Of a stretch of 64,000 nt of DNA, positions 14,138-25,162 are shown piece by piece. The position numbers were made by a program, and so were the translations under genes. A model generated the notes under the pieces. It did not search any database. It had not been told where the DNA came from and saw nothing but the letters and a program-made list of their open reading frames with translations. Numbering within the stretch: position 1 is the first letter of the stretch; each line of letters begins with the position of its first letter. Location of the stretch: assembly GCA_001953115.1 (NCBI GenBank), contig LSSL01000367.1, positions 1 through 64,000 of the forward strand. The letters are read 5' to 3'. The DNA is from Smittium mucronatum (lineage: Eukaryota > Kickxellomycota > Harpellomycetes > Harpellales > Legeriomycetaceae).

Positions 14138-14404
14138 ATGGTAATATCCTCGTTATTCAAGCTAAATAATCAATTTATCAAAAATAATTCGATATTAAAT
14201 GAGTATATGCTAAGTACGAACATAGTTATAAATATAAATCTCGAAATTATCAATTTTTTTAATATTTTAGGAATACGAATCCATCATAAATTTTTATTTA
14301 AATACTCAAGCTACTGCCTTGATTTAGATGACTGTGTCCCATTAAGAGGAAGCGATTATTTTAATAAAATTTTGCAGTTTTTTTTATTAGGAATTTTATT
14401 GTAA
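14138..14404 (+). CDS. Doubtful 88-aa hypothetical ORF
   Basis: ATG at 14138, stop at 14402-14404. The N-terminal half is Asn/Ile-rich as expected from random A/T sequence. The C-terminal part is more varied (SYCLDLDDCVPLRGSDYF), followed by a hydrophobic tail. No signal peptide and no family recognised. It lies 70 bases before a GC-richer relic. Chance is the most likely explanation; a short orphan gene cannot be excluded. Confidence 0.15.
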   Translation: MVISSLFKLNNQFIKNNSILNEYMLSTNIVININLEIINFFNILGIRIHHKFLFKYSSYCLDLDDCVPLRGSDYFNKILQFFLLGILL

Positions 14405-14469
14405 GATAACTTCATTAAAAACTAAGTAAAAAATTTTAAAAATGAGAAAAAGAAGTATAGAAATGACTA

Positions 14470-14900
14470 TTATCCTAACTAAAATAAGTTCCTCTGCAAT
14501 TCTAAAGGCTGCGTGCCTACGGAAAAATGATGCAATCAACCAACTGAAAGAACTTCACTGGCATTGCCATAAGTAGGCTGGATGACTGAGTTTAAGTGCA
14601 GTCAATAATTAAGCCCTTTTTCGATGAACAAAAGTTCATTGAAGGTACTGAGCTGCTAGTCATAGCCTAATTCTAACAGGATTAATAAAATTAGGCCCCT
14701 ACCCAGGTGTAAGCTAGATCGACATGGCTTTCCTACAAATAGCTGTTAGACGCTGAGATCCGTCTGACTCTCGGAGGCTGGTCTTGTGCACTAGACTATT
14801 ACTCACCTGCGATAAACGATCTTTTCCTCCTGTTTCTAGATGTTGACTTTCTGGAATCTCTGTCTCCGCTACTCCCAACAAAGAATATTAAAACGCTGTG
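14470..14900 (-). pseudogene. GC-richer coding relic, unidentified
   Basis: This block is clearly richer in G+C than its flanks. On the minus strand, positions 14887-14717 form a 57-codon open frame with balanced amino-acid composition (LLGVAETEIPESQHLETG, then KDRLSQVSNSLVHKTSL), ending at a TAG at 14714-14716; several stops follow. The plus strand is also partly open (for example LKAACLRKNDAINQLKELHW near 14500), so the strand is not certain. It is most likely a decayed fragment of a retroelement ORF or host gene. No family can be named. Confidence 0.3.
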
Positions 14901-14904
14901 TGAA

Positions 14905-16680
14905 ATATGAGCTTATTGTACATCAAAAAACATACTATTAATCCCCCAAATCACGGCAATGTATTTAAATCAGAGGTAAATCTTTGGAGATATCTTGTGT
15001 AGATAATCATGGAGTAAAAATTAATAAAGATCAGAAATATGACTTTGCAAGATTTCCTGAATGCTAGCTTGTTATTTGTTAGTTAATTTAACTATATATG
15101 TAGTAGAGATTTGCAGATTTCTTTCTGACTAATAAATTAAAACTTAAAAACCTTGTATTAATCTACATATTTTTGTGTGGATAAATAAATTCCATTGTTT
15201 TTTTTTTATGAGATGGTTGATTTTTTATCAATTTACTTTATTTTGTGTCATTTTTATTAATTTTATATTAGTTTATTTGCTAGCCAAATATTAATTTTTA
15301 AGTTAAAATCAATCTCAATTTTACTTTGTAAAAAAATTAATACCTTCATATAATTAATTCTATCTTTGTATATTATTGCTTAAAAACATAGATAAAAGTA
15401 TGAAAATTTTGTATTAAAATGTAAAATATTGTAAAAAAACCAAATAAATACACTTTTATAGAAATATTTATTTAAATTCTGAATCCATTATATATAAAAA
15501 TATTTACTATTTTATCGTTAAGTCAAAAATTAAATTATTAAAATAATCTTCAACTTGGTAAATTTTACAACAATAAAAAATCATATTTTTTTATAAATTT
15601 TAAAATTTTTATTAATGAAAAAAATATCAATTCAGTTGATTTATATTAGAAAAAATATAATTAATCTAATTTATTCGTTTTAAAAATTCAAACCTATCTT
15701 CACATGCAAGTTTGGAGATATTTTACTTTATTTATGATTCAGCCAATACTGCGCGCATGATAAGCATGTTCTGATAATTAATATTGTTTTTTTTTATGTG
15801 TTTTTTATTCTTGATTTAAAGAACCAATTTATAAATTCTTGTATTCAGAAATTCTTTAATCCTGATTTATATTTATTATTTTCTATCTATCTATTATAAT
15901 AAATATTGATCACTTTATCTAATTTAGATATTCTAAACTAATTTTTCGTGAGACATGCCTCTCGAAAACATAAAGAGCTCTTTTTTTAGGTTATGGATCC
16001 TATAATTAGTATTCAAAAACTGGGATAGATAAAAAAAAAATGAACATTTTCCCTTTTAAAAAGTAACTAAAAATTTTTTATACCAGATCGAAAATTTTTC
16101 TCAGATTGTCTAATCAATTCAATAAAAAATGATGATGATTTTTATGATTTATCTATGTATATTATAATGAATTTAAGTATTTATTTCTCCTGTTAGAGAT
16201 TAATTTTCCAAATTAAAAATAAATTAGTCTTGATTTAGATAATTTTACCATAAAATATAAAATAAATTTGAAATGCAGAGTTTTTTTTTCATTTTTAAAG
16301 TATTATATAATATCTTTTCAGTATATCTTTATGAATAAAACAAATTTTAAGCTGTGTTATATTCAAAAAAAATTAAATTTAATATGTCAATTTGATCTTC
16401 ATGCTTAAATTCCTTACATTAAATTAATAAAAAATAAATAAAAAGTATCTTTAAACTTTATACTAGTTTATAAGGTATTTTATATATAAGTTATATATAT
16501 ATTATATAAGTATTGTTTCCTTTTTTAAAAAATAATTTTAAAATGATGAGATAAGTAAAAACTATAAAATTATATCAATTAATGAGCAGATAATTTTAAA
16601 GTATATATAATAAAATAATTTTTAAGCAAAAAACTAAAATTTTGGTTCATATGTAATGATTTTGTGTTAATAATTTGTAA
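14905..16680. other. AT-rich intergenic DNA, nothing recognised
   Basis: Homopolymer-rich A/T sequence without a supported open frame, RNA gene or repeat. Confidence 0.5.
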
Positions 16681-16685
16681 TAATC

Positions 16686-16915
16686 AGGTTAAGTGGGATA
16701 AGGTTTTATAATAAAAAGATAAACTGGGGATATTGGTTAAACTATGAAAAGAGAGGAAGGAAAAAAATCGAAAAGCTTAGCTATTACAATATGACTAAGC
16801 TTTCGTATTTATATGTTCTCAAGTTTTGAGAGGTCAATTTCTCTTTTGAAAGGTGTAATATTTTTGGGTGACTTTGTATTATGCGTTTTGAATTGATTGG
16901 TTCATTAAATAATTA
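16686..16915 (+). repeat. Family B hairpin repeat, copy 1
   Basis: This ~230-bp unit contains a hairpin, aaagcttag (16772-16780) pairing with ctaagcttt (16795-16803). The hairpin is followed by 'cgtatttatatg', and 'ggttcattaaa' lies about 95 bases further on. The same order and spacing occur at 51800-52040. A reverse-strand copy of the central part is at 53645-53800. No ORF. It could be a SINE- or MITE-like element or a fragment of an LTR. Confidence 0.55.
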
Positions 16916-17801
16916 CATAAATTACTAAGAGATAAAATATATTCAATTAACATTAGTTTTTATATTTTTATTATTTAGAATATATAAAATAATAGAATAA
17001 ATTTAATTGAGTATTTTAGGAATAAATTAAACAAAACTTACGACTATCTAAAAAATTGACTTTTACTAACATTAGCTTTTCTTCGATATATTTATTCCAG
17101 ATGTATCTTAATTTTTCTCAGAAATTCAATATCTTTCATAATATTGATATGTTTTATGTGGATGTGGATTTGAGAAACACGTGGATTAGATCATATAGTG
17201 AATATTTTGAAATATATGTGATGTAAGCGCAAAATTGATTATTGGCTAATTTTTTTATATCAATTTTTCAATTTTTTAATGAAAGCCAAATTAATAAATA
17301 ATTTTTGATTTTTGATATAATTGAATAGATATAAATTGTAAATTGCTGATATTTTTGGCCAACAGGTATTATTTTAAGATATTAGCTCATAAATATATAT
17401 AATTTCCTCCAATTTGCTATAGAGGATGACAATACTCACTTTTATCCGTGTAATAATCTAAAAATACAAGCAAAAATATTACTTATTAAATTGTATAACA
17501 TTTATTTTATCATTCTTTATTTTATTTTTACATTTATAAACATTTATGCAAAAAATGTTATGATATTTTATTAAAAACAATAGTTTCTAATAATATTAAG
17601 CTATACCATTAAACTTTAAAATTGATATTTCGCAAATTTATAAAAAAAATGTCGAAAATTTTTCCTACTTTAATCATATTAAGGTGCTATAAAATAATTA
17701 TATAAATAAATCTGGACGAAAGGAATTACATTGTATTAAATTAAACCTCTTGTACCGAATATTTTTTATTTTAAATTTTTTTAAAGTGAATTTTAAATAA
17801 A

Positions 17802-18120
17802 ATGAAAAAATTTAAGATCAGGGACCTGGCAGATAAGTCTGATATAAAAAGAAAAATAATAAATATTAGTAATATTATTCTGAAAACTATAACAGATTCT
17901 GTTCAAAAATATATTTATAGCTAAAAAATAAACCCGAAGAGTGTCTTGGTGGTTTAAGAATAGATCAATACCAAAGTGGCTGAATAAATCTATATTTTTC
18001 TACGAAATTTCCAGAAATATGTACAAATTTCAAACAAAAAACAGAGTAAAACATGATAATTTCTTACAATTAATATTTTTTTATCCCCTATCAAATCAAA
18101 TTGAGACATTATTTGGGTAA
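17802..18120 (+). pseudogene. Possible degraded coding segment
   Basis: ATG at 17802 opens 42 codons (KIRDLADKSDIKRK region), ending in a TAA. After a frame change, positions ~17940-18120 read SWWFKNRSIPKWLNKS and onward without a stop for over 50 codons. The amino-acid mix (Trp, Arg, Pro, Asp) is unlike random A/T sequence. I do not recognise the product. It lies upstream of the LINE and could be a fragment of another transposon. Confidence 0.2.
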
Positions 18121-18479
18121 TCTAGATATATACATGGAAAATATCTATTCAACTAAAAATAACTATGGAAAAAAGAATAAAATTATTAATAAAATTACAT
18201 AGATATGTTAAAACAGGAATTCTAAAATGAAAATGATGTGAATAAATCATTAATTCTTTACTTTGGGATTAAATATGCGAATCTTTAGAAAATAATTTTC
18301 TAAAACCATCAAAAAACATTCTAACTCTTTTACCGCTTACCTAATATATATATTTTATTTCCAAATTTAAATTGATCAGTGGTGGCCACCCTATTATTTT
18401 TGTTCGGATTACAATGAAAAAAAAATAACCTTTTTCTATTTATATTTTTTTGGTAAGCAGAGATTGCATCAATAATTAA

Positions 18480-20290
18480 ATTTGGGCTCAAGAACGAGGG
18501 TGGCCTTCTCGTGGATCTGGAGACTAATAACTTATAAGGGTAAATATAACAACCCTAGTCGATTTATTTCCTGATAAGCGAAATCGAGACATTTCGGACG
18601 CATAAGGGAATAGTGACGAGAGGATTGGCGATCCTCTTGTAACTCTTTCAAGGGCTTAGCCCCCTTTCATTATAGATATGATGATGCTAGTATCTATAAA
18701 GAAAGAGAATAGCTCGGAGTTATAAAAAAAAAATTATAACGTTAACATTCAAGAGGACTTGATAGACCCTTTAGGATGGAAACTAAGAAATTAGTTATTT
18801 TTCTAAATATAATAGAGAGAAAGATGAATTATCAAAGGAAATATCACCGTATAAAAGTTCTTAAGCTATGGTATTATAAATGAACAAATGGCAGTCACCC
18901 TTATAATAATTTAGATATACCGCTTTTAATATGTAAGGAATTTTGATAAACCTTCAACCTCACCTCTAGGACATCTAGGGAAGTATGTGATACTTCCTTT
19001 TCTTAAGGCAAATAGAGAAAGAGATGGTACAGGGTAAAAAATCTAAAGATATAGCTCCCTGATGAAAATATAGTAGTGCTCTTTGTGTGGTGCGGAGGAA
19101 AAATAATCTTGACCAAACAAGAGGGGAAGTAGAAGTAGGAGAGTTATGGTGAGAATCGGTAAGAAAATATAAGCATAATTAGTGGAAATCCTTTTAGTAT
19201 AATATTGGAGGTTGAATCCGAAACCTTACTGAAATCTGGATATTAAAGATGGATATCTTGTAAAACATATAATTAAATTTAATTTCATCCCCGGGTGACT
19301 ACCTTGGGTAGAAATCGCTACTCAAATTGGTTTATTTTGGTAATGAATAGACTTTTCTTCCCAGGTAAAAAGAATGATAGCAATACAATGAAATAAATCC
19401 TGGATCTTTGAAACCCAGGCCCAGCGAGACAAAGAAGAAGAGGAAAGTTAAAGACTAATGATTTCAATCTTTTAAGAGGGGTAGCGCTTGGATTTATTAG
19501 TTTAGGAGAATAAAAAGTATCTCTAGTAAATACAAGTCCTGGCATGAAGGGTGAAGGATGAAGGATGAAGGAAGGGGAGGAAAAAATCTACATCACTTTA
19601 TCTTTGTGAGGGGTCTCAGTTTTCTCAAGTATAGGTAGGAAAGCACTATAAAACTATTATAAGAATAGGCACTCACCTAGGAAGATAATTTGGTTAAAAG
19701 AAATCATTATTAGTGCCAGGAAGATTAGGATTATAATACCCTCTGCTTGAATATTGCCTACAAGCTAAGTATTGGTGGGAGCCATATTTAGGGTGATACC
19801 TCTGCCTTAAGTGTAGCAGCCCTATACCAAAGATATCATTCAAAATGAGGCCCTTATAATATTGGGATATCCCATAAGGGGGCATTTTAAAGTCTGCAAA
19901 AAATCAAAGAAATGACGGGTAATATGGATCTATGTAGGCTGGGTCTATGGTGTCTTTAATGGGAGGAGCCAGTGTTTCCGGCAACTTCCAGGAAAGAGGC
20001 AACGGTCTTAGTGTCGGGAGGGGTGAAAGTGAAAAATATTTTGGGAAAGAATTTCAATACCCCTTTTTTTATATAGAAAAAGTGGTAGAAGCTTTCCCCT
20101 CATTTAATGGAAACTTATTCCCAACTGATGGTGTAGAAAAATTGAACGGTAAAGAATATGAGGGACAATCAAAAGTCCCATATATTCATATCAAACATAT
20201 TTTGAGTGGACTGAAAGAAGTAAACTTTTTTTGGGAAATGAAGAACGATTTGATACATCTATTACCGGAAATTTAGTTCCAGGGAGTTAT
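18480..20290 (+). pseudogene. LINE ORF1 (gag-like) region, degraded
   Basis: Upstream of the endonuclease is ~1.8 kb of moderately GC-rich sequence with interrupted plus-strand frames. The longest intact piece is 19947-20276, 109 codons from an ATG (VEAFPSFNGNLFPTDGVEKL, later SGLKEVNFFWEMKNDLIHLL). At 19850-19895 a frame reads GYPIRGHFKVCKKS, resembling the His and last Cys of a CCHC zinc knuckle, with the first two Cys apparently lost. ORF1 proteins of LINEs bind RNA and often carry such knuckles. Assignment rests mainly on position and this weak motif. A short gaagg-rich repeat sits at 19545-19580. Confidence 0.5.
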
Positions 20291-20390
20291 AATAACTGTG
20301 GGAAAGAAGACAAGAGAGGTATCTCAGAAGTTTATCTAACCAAAAATCGTTGACTTTAGGGATACAAAGGGTGGGAAATCCTATACCCAG

Positions 20391-20689
20391 TTGATAAAAG
20401 GAATTCTAAACGAAGAAATTATACGGCTACTGCCTGAAGCAGGATTGATCCGTATTCTAGCACCACATTATTCTTCAGATAAGATGGGGTTAGTAATTGC
20501 AGAACTATGGAAGATGGGTGTAAACAGGGTGAACTATCTTAGAATGAGAAGGGTTATACCCGTAAGAGATTTGGACAGCCTCCTTAGTCTTAATGTTAGA
20601 GGTTTTAAAGGAGCACGGCTTGAAATCTTTGAATAATCATAAGGCTAGCAACAAAATTTGTAATGTTCCAGGAAAACATGGTTAAGTAG
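20391..20689 (+). pseudogene. LINE ORF2 start: N-terminal half of AP-like endonuclease
   Basis: An open frame from 20391 to 20636 ends in LLSLNVRGFKG, the first conserved strand of LINE apurinic-type endonucleases (typically 'ilslNvrGl'). After a frame change the sequence at 20645-20689 reads FVMFQENM, the position of the usual LQE-T metal-binding motif. The open frame begins at a TTG, not an ATG, so the real ORF2 start is not defined. The domain stops abruptly at 20689, where the 3' LTR of the chromovirus begins. It resumes at 27001-27003 in the expected order. The endonuclease nicks target DNA for target-primed reverse transcription. Confidence 0.75.
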
Positions 20690-20993
20690 TGCTAAGGATA
20701 GGGCCGTAAGGGACTAAACTTAATTTTAAAATGGTAAAGATTTATTTTAAGAGAAACTAATAGAGATAAAGATGCTAAGACTAGATATGAGATATAACAG
20801 ATTAAACTACTTGCTTTTTCCATGAAGTCTAAAGCAGCGGTTTAAATATAGAAACTTGTTTCAGGCAAGCTGAAGAAGTTATTGACAAGGATTTTCATAG
20901 GTAAAAATACCATGTAAATCCTTATCAAGATTAATATGTGTATTTACATTGTTCAATCGATGAAAAATTTAAGTGTAAGAATGATTTCTTACA
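20690..20993 (-). repeat. 3' LTR of the chromovirus
   Basis: In element orientation it starts TGTAAGAAATCATTC at 20993 and ends TTAGCA at 20690, the standard TG...CA LTR ends. It matches the 26697-27000 LTR over its full length with no gap seen. The first 20 bases (20993-20974) form a perfect hairpin (8-base arms, 4-base loop). Confidence 0.92.
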
Positions 20994-21006
20994 CTACCCT
21001 CCCTCT
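20994..21006 (-). other. Polypurine tract of the chromovirus
   Basis: On the minus strand the 13 bases directly before the 3' LTR read agagggagggtag, almost all purine. This is the expected primer site for plus-strand DNA synthesis in LTR elements. It confirms that 20690-20993 is the 3' LTR and that the element is on the minus strand. Confidence 0.8.
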
Positions 21007-21212
21007 AAGTGGTAAATATCCCTAAAGCCAAAGTGATAAAAAAAATGAGAGTAAGAAAAGATATATAAAAATATAACTAAAAAAATTTTTTTTTTTATAG
21101 AAATATTTGTCTCCCGATTTTTTTTAAGGGTTCACAAGTTTTGTCCAGGAGACAGCAGGTCGACTGGGTAAAACTTGGGAGACCCGAAAAAAAAAAATCG
21201 CCTCCAGCGGTA

Positions 21213-21239
21213 AAAAAAATGGCTTTCAGCCATTTTTTT
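21213..21239. repeat. Perfect hairpin, 12-bp stem
   Basis: aaaaaaatggct (21213-21224), loop ttc, then agccattttttt (21228-21239). It lies in the noncoding 3' part of the chromovirus between the chromodomain and the polypurine tract, 8 bases from a second hairpin. It might be a structured RNA or a stop/processing signal of the element's transcript. That role is inferred only from position. Confidence 0.7.
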
Positions 21240-21247
21240 GAGCTGCG

Positions 21248-21270
21248 GAATCTGGCTTGAAGCCAGATTC
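21248..21270. repeat. Perfect hairpin, 11-bp stem
   Basis: gaatctggctt (21248-21258), one base, then aagccagattc (21260-21270). It is the second of two adjacent perfect inverted repeats in the 3' untranslated part of the chromovirus. Both arms are GC-richer than the surroundings and carry no mutation, unlike the coding parts of the element. Confidence 0.7.
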
Positions 21271-21454
21271 GATTCGCATATCTCGCGATCGATTATTACT
21301 ATGAAAGTCACTTTTAACTTTAGCAATAAGGGATGCTATAATGTTTGCTGGTGGTGTATTTTTAGACATATTATTGATGTTGGATATAGTATAATCGTTC
21401 CCTGTCGTTTTGTCTTGAGGTGGAACATTTAGTTTAATTGATCTTATTGATACT

Positions 21455-22194
21455 TGTTCTTTAAGTTTTTCTGGGTATTTTTCATGGAGTTTTTTAATTT
21501 TTTCTGGTTCATTAATAAATTCATTTGGCTGCCATGATTTTTCGTCTGGACCGAATCCTTTATAAGAGATTAAATATTGAATTTTGTTTCTTACTAGTTT
21601 TTAGTCAAGTATGTGGTTGACTTCGAATTCTTTGAAGTTTGTTATTTTCACTGGTGGAGGTTTTTCTGGATTTCGATCTGGTATTTGACTTTCTGTGTAA
21701 GACTAACAAATTCATATGAAAGTTTGGGTGTATTTTCATCGAATTTGGAAGGTCCAATTTATAATTGAGCTCACTATACTTTTTAATAATAGTGAATGTT
21801 CCAATTTTTTTATAGTCCAGTTTATTTGAGGGCCTGTTCGTGTTCATATTTTTTCTTAGTAGCTATACTTTATCACCGATTTTGAGCTTGGGTGGTAGTT
21901 TGCGGCCGATGTCTGCATGTACTTTTTGTGCTTGTACTGCCACTTTTAAATTGGTTAATAGTGTTTTGTGTAGATTTTTGATTAGTTTTACGCGTCCCTC
22001 TGCTTCTGGTACTTGCTGTTTTTTTGAAACTATGGGGTCAAATCTGGGGTTGTAACCATATAAAGCTTTAAATGGTGATGTTTTAGATTATGCTTGGTAT
22101 GAATTATTGTATGCGAATTCAGCGAAAGTTAGTAATTCTGACCAGTCGTCTTGTTGATAATTGAAATACGCACTTATGTACTGCTCAAGAGTCC
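21455..22194 (-). pseudogene. Chromovirus integrase C-terminal domain and chromodomain
   Basis: On the minus strand, 22190-21700 reads the end of the integrase core (ELLTFAEFAYNN) and a C-terminal segment ending KLDLPNSMKIHPNFHMNLL, the usual 'ELDLP..MKIHPVFHVSLL' region. After a frame change near 21690 the sequence continues as EFEVNHILD, stop, KLVRNKIQYLISYKGF, then EKSWQP, at 21630-21480. This is a chromodomain: E-V-x-x-I-L-D start, aromatic Y-L-x-x-Y-K-G-F and W-x-P. Chromodomains steer integration to chromatin carrying particular histone marks. A TAA at 21601-21603 interrupts it. The chromodomain places the element among chromoviruses. Confidence 0.85.
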
Positions 22195-22652
22195 NNNNNN
22201 NNNNNNNNNNNNNNNNNNNNNNNNNNNNNNNNNNNNNNNNNNNNNNNNNNNNNNNNNNNNNNNNNNNNNNNNNNNNNNNNNNNNNNNNNNNNNNNNNNNN
22301 NNNNNNNNNNNNNNNNNNNNNNNNNNNNNNNNNNNNNNNNNNNNNNNNNNNNNNNNNNNNNNNNNNNNNNNNNNNNNNNNNNNNNNNNNNNNNNNNNNNN
22401 NNNNNNNNNNNNNNNNNNNNNNNNNNNNNNNNNNNNNNNNNNNNNNNNNNNNNNNNNNNNNNNNNNNNNNNNNNNNNNNNNNNNNNNNNNNNNNNNNNNN
22501 NNNNNNNNNNNNNNNNNNNNNNNNNNNNNNNNNNNNNNNNNNNNNNNNNNNNNNNNNNNNNNNNNNNNNNNNNNNNNNNNNNNNNNNNNNNNNNNNNNNN
22601 NNNNNNNNNNNNNNNNNNNNNNNNNNNNNNNNNNNNNNNNNNNNNNNNNNNN
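22195..22652. other. Assembly gap (458 N) flanked by the same sequence
   Basis: The run of N sits inside the integrase. About 88 bases immediately left (22107-22194, from ttgtatgcgaattcagcg) recur, with roughly a dozen differences, immediately right (22653-22740). Both encode the integrase stretch TLEQ...FAEFAYN. This suggests that the two contig ends overlap and that the gap length is not real. Confidence 0.9.
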
Positions 22653-23524
22653 TTGTATGCGAATTCAGCGAAAGTTAGTAATTCTGACCGGTCTTCTTGT
22701 TGATAATAGACATACGCACGTATTTATTGCTCAAGAGTCTGATTTGTTCTCTCGGTTTGTCCATCTGTCTCTGGGTGGTATGCGGTAGACATTTTCTGGT
22801 TTATTCTTAAGAGTTCCATGGTTCTTTTCCAAAATTTTGAATTGAACTGTGATCCTCTATCAGTTATTATTTCTTGGGGTAGCCCATGGTTAATAAATAT
22901 TTTATTTATAAATAATGTAGCTGTTTCTGATGCAGTCGGCAATTTTTTTAGTTTGATGAAATACCACATTTTCGTAAACCGATCTACTATAACTAAAATA
23001 GTTTTATACCCGTGGAATGGGGGTAGATCTGTTATAAAGTCCATAGTAATCGAGTTCCAAGGCGATTTTGCTGGGACTAAGGGTTTTAATAAACCATATT
23101 TTTTATGACGTGGAGCCTTAATTCGTTGACAAGTCTCGCAAGCTTTAACGTAATGTAAAATTATTTTTTGCATATTTATGAACCAAAATTCGCGGTTTAT
23201 TAGATCTAATGTTTTAAAATAACCGAAATGCCCTGCCATTATACCATCTTTTCTGGATTGTATTACTTGTTGAATTAATGTGCTCGGTACGTAAATTTTA
23301 TCATTTACGTAAATTAATCCGTTTACTGATTTGATTTCTTTGATAATTAATGTTTTATTTTTAGCTTTAATTTTTAGTAACTTAGTATGATTTTCTGCGT
23401 CTGAATTTAACTCTTCTTTGATTTGGTCGTGTAATTGGTTGATAAGAATTATTATTTTATTTAAAAAGTGTGATTGTTTCATTATTTTTGTATCTATATC
23501 TGCTTTGCTTTGGTACTCTGGCAT
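22653..23524 (-). pseudogene. Chromovirus integrase, zinc-binding and catalytic core
   Basis: In the Pol frame. The HHCC zinc-binding domain is represented by AGHFGYFKTLDLI and CETCQ (about 23.24-23.12 kb). The DDE core has SITMDFITDLP (first Asp), IITDRGSQFNSKFW (second Asp) and TDGQTERTNQTLEQ (Glu). A TAA directly after TLEQ (22724-22726) interrupts the frame just before the gap. The integrase joins the cDNA ends to host DNA. The catalytic residues are all present, but the protein cannot be made in one piece. Confidence 0.9.
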
Positions 23525-24990
23525 CCTTGACAGTGCGTCCGGTTTTCCATTTGTCTACCCTGGTATAAAAGTTATATTGAAGTTATATTGGCTAAATATT
23601 AAAGCCCAACGGGCATGTCTGCGGTTTAAAACTTTAGTTTTCTTAAAGTATTCTAGGTTTTTATGGTCTTTTGGCACGAAAAAGGTGTGTATCGCTCCTT
23701 TTAAATGGTTTGTCTATTCTTTGGGTGCACATAAAATTGATAACAATTCCTTATCATATATATCGTAATTTATTTCTGCAGGCTGTAGTTTGCGTGAGAA
23801 ATGTGAAAATGGATGCGATTCCCCGTTTTCGTCTTTTTGTGATAGGACGGCGCCTATTGCGAAATCAGATGCGTCGGTTTCTACCGTGAAAGGTTTTTTG
23901 GTGTATTGATATCGCAATACCGGGTCAGATGTAAGTCTTTCAATCATTGTCTGAAACGCTTTTTCTTCGGTTTCATTCCAAATAAATGGTGTCTGTTTTT
24001 TAAGCAGGTTTGTCATGGGTGTGAATATTTTTGCAAATTCTGGTATGAATTTGCGATAATAATTTGCGAACCCTAGAAATATCATAATTTCTTTTGCGCA
24101 TTTAGGTGTGGCCCAATTTTTAAAGTTCTTGACTTTATCTGCGTCAGTCTGTATTCCTTTATTTGAGATAGTGTGGCCGAGGAAGTTTACTTTTTTGACT
24201 CCGAATTGACATTTTTCCAATTTGCTAAACAGATTATTTTGCATTAGTTTGTTTAGCACTGACCTTACGTGTTTTATGTGATCGCTTTGATTTTCGGAGT
24301 ATATAAGAATATCGTCCAAATATGCAGCGGCATAATTATCGAATACTTCTTTAAGGACATCATTAATAAAATGTTGGAACGTAGCTGGGGCGTTAGTAAA
24401 CCCAAATGGCATGTCTTTGTATTCTTAATGGCTATATCTGCATCTGAATTCAGTTTTATATTCATCCCTCGATTTTATCTGAACTAGATTATAGGCAATC
24501 CTTAAGTCCAATTTGGTAAAAATTGTAGCTTTTCCCAGGCGGTCGAAAATTTCTTCGATTCTGGGGAGTGGGTATCTGTTTTTAACAGTCATTTCGTTGA
24601 GTTTACGGTAGTCGACGCATAGACGTAAACTATTATCTTTCTTCTTGATGAACATTATGGGCACGCCTGCAGGAGACTGTGAGTGTTTTATGAATCCGGA
24701 TTTTAGGTTGGTGTCGATGTACTTCCGTAGTTCCTTTAATTCCGGCTCAGATAGCGAGTATATGGGTCCCCATGGTGGATAATTATTGCTATTTAGTTTT
24801 ACTGGACAGTCGTACTTTCGGTGGGGTGGCAGTACGTTAGCTTTGGATTCGCTGAAAACTGCCTCATATTCTTGGTATTCTTTAGGTAGTGTGGAAGCTT
24901 TAAAAGGTTTACCGTTTTTAATATCTGAAATTTCGGATATTACTTCCGTGCTTGTGTTATCGACTTCGCTGGAACAAGTTGTGGGTTCGT
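23525..24990 (-). pseudogene. Chromovirus reverse transcriptase and RNase H
   Basis: Minus strand, in one Pol frame with stops. Reverse transcriptase motifs in order: PIMFIKKKDNSLRLCVDYRK (24.66 kb down), TKLDLRIAYN, MPFGFTNAPATFQHFIND (from 24412), and AAYLDDILIYSE with the catalytic YxDD. Then follow VNFLGHTIS and LGFANYYRKFIPEF. RNase H follows at about 23.9 kb (FTVETDASDFAIGAVLSQ, then NYDIYDKELLSI). The linker to integrase contains NGKPDALSR. Stops at 24425-24427 and 23714-23716, and one near 23557, break the frame. They arise by different base changes (for example tgg to tag, aag to tag), so they are not a pure C-to-T signature. Confidence 0.92.
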
Positions 24991-25162
24991 CTCTATCAGA
25001 TAAGTCAGTGGTTATTGATTGGTAGTCTGATTCAGAGTCTGATTCGATATTGTATGGTTTGCTATCGGTAGTATGTTCATCTTCTGATATTTAACCTACA
25101 TCTGATGAGGAGTCTGGAACGGTGAATACCACGTCTATAGCTTTTGGCTTCATTATACAATG
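24991..25162 (-). other. Acidic protease-RT linker of chromovirus Pol
   Basis: The Pol frame continues here with Ser/Asp/Glu-rich sequence (for example NIESDSESDYQS, LSDRDEP) containing a stop near 25.09 kb. It joins the protease to the reverse transcriptase. No motif is present. Confidence 0.6.

Noticed and set aside
19694..19885. A minus-strand 63-codon frame inside the LINE ORF1 region.
   Set aside because: It is antisense to the LINE. The plus strand carries the ordered LINE motifs and the zinc-knuckle-like residues.
22151..22703. Two long plus-strand frames of mostly unknown residues.
   Set aside because: They are produced by the run of N and run antisense to the integrase.
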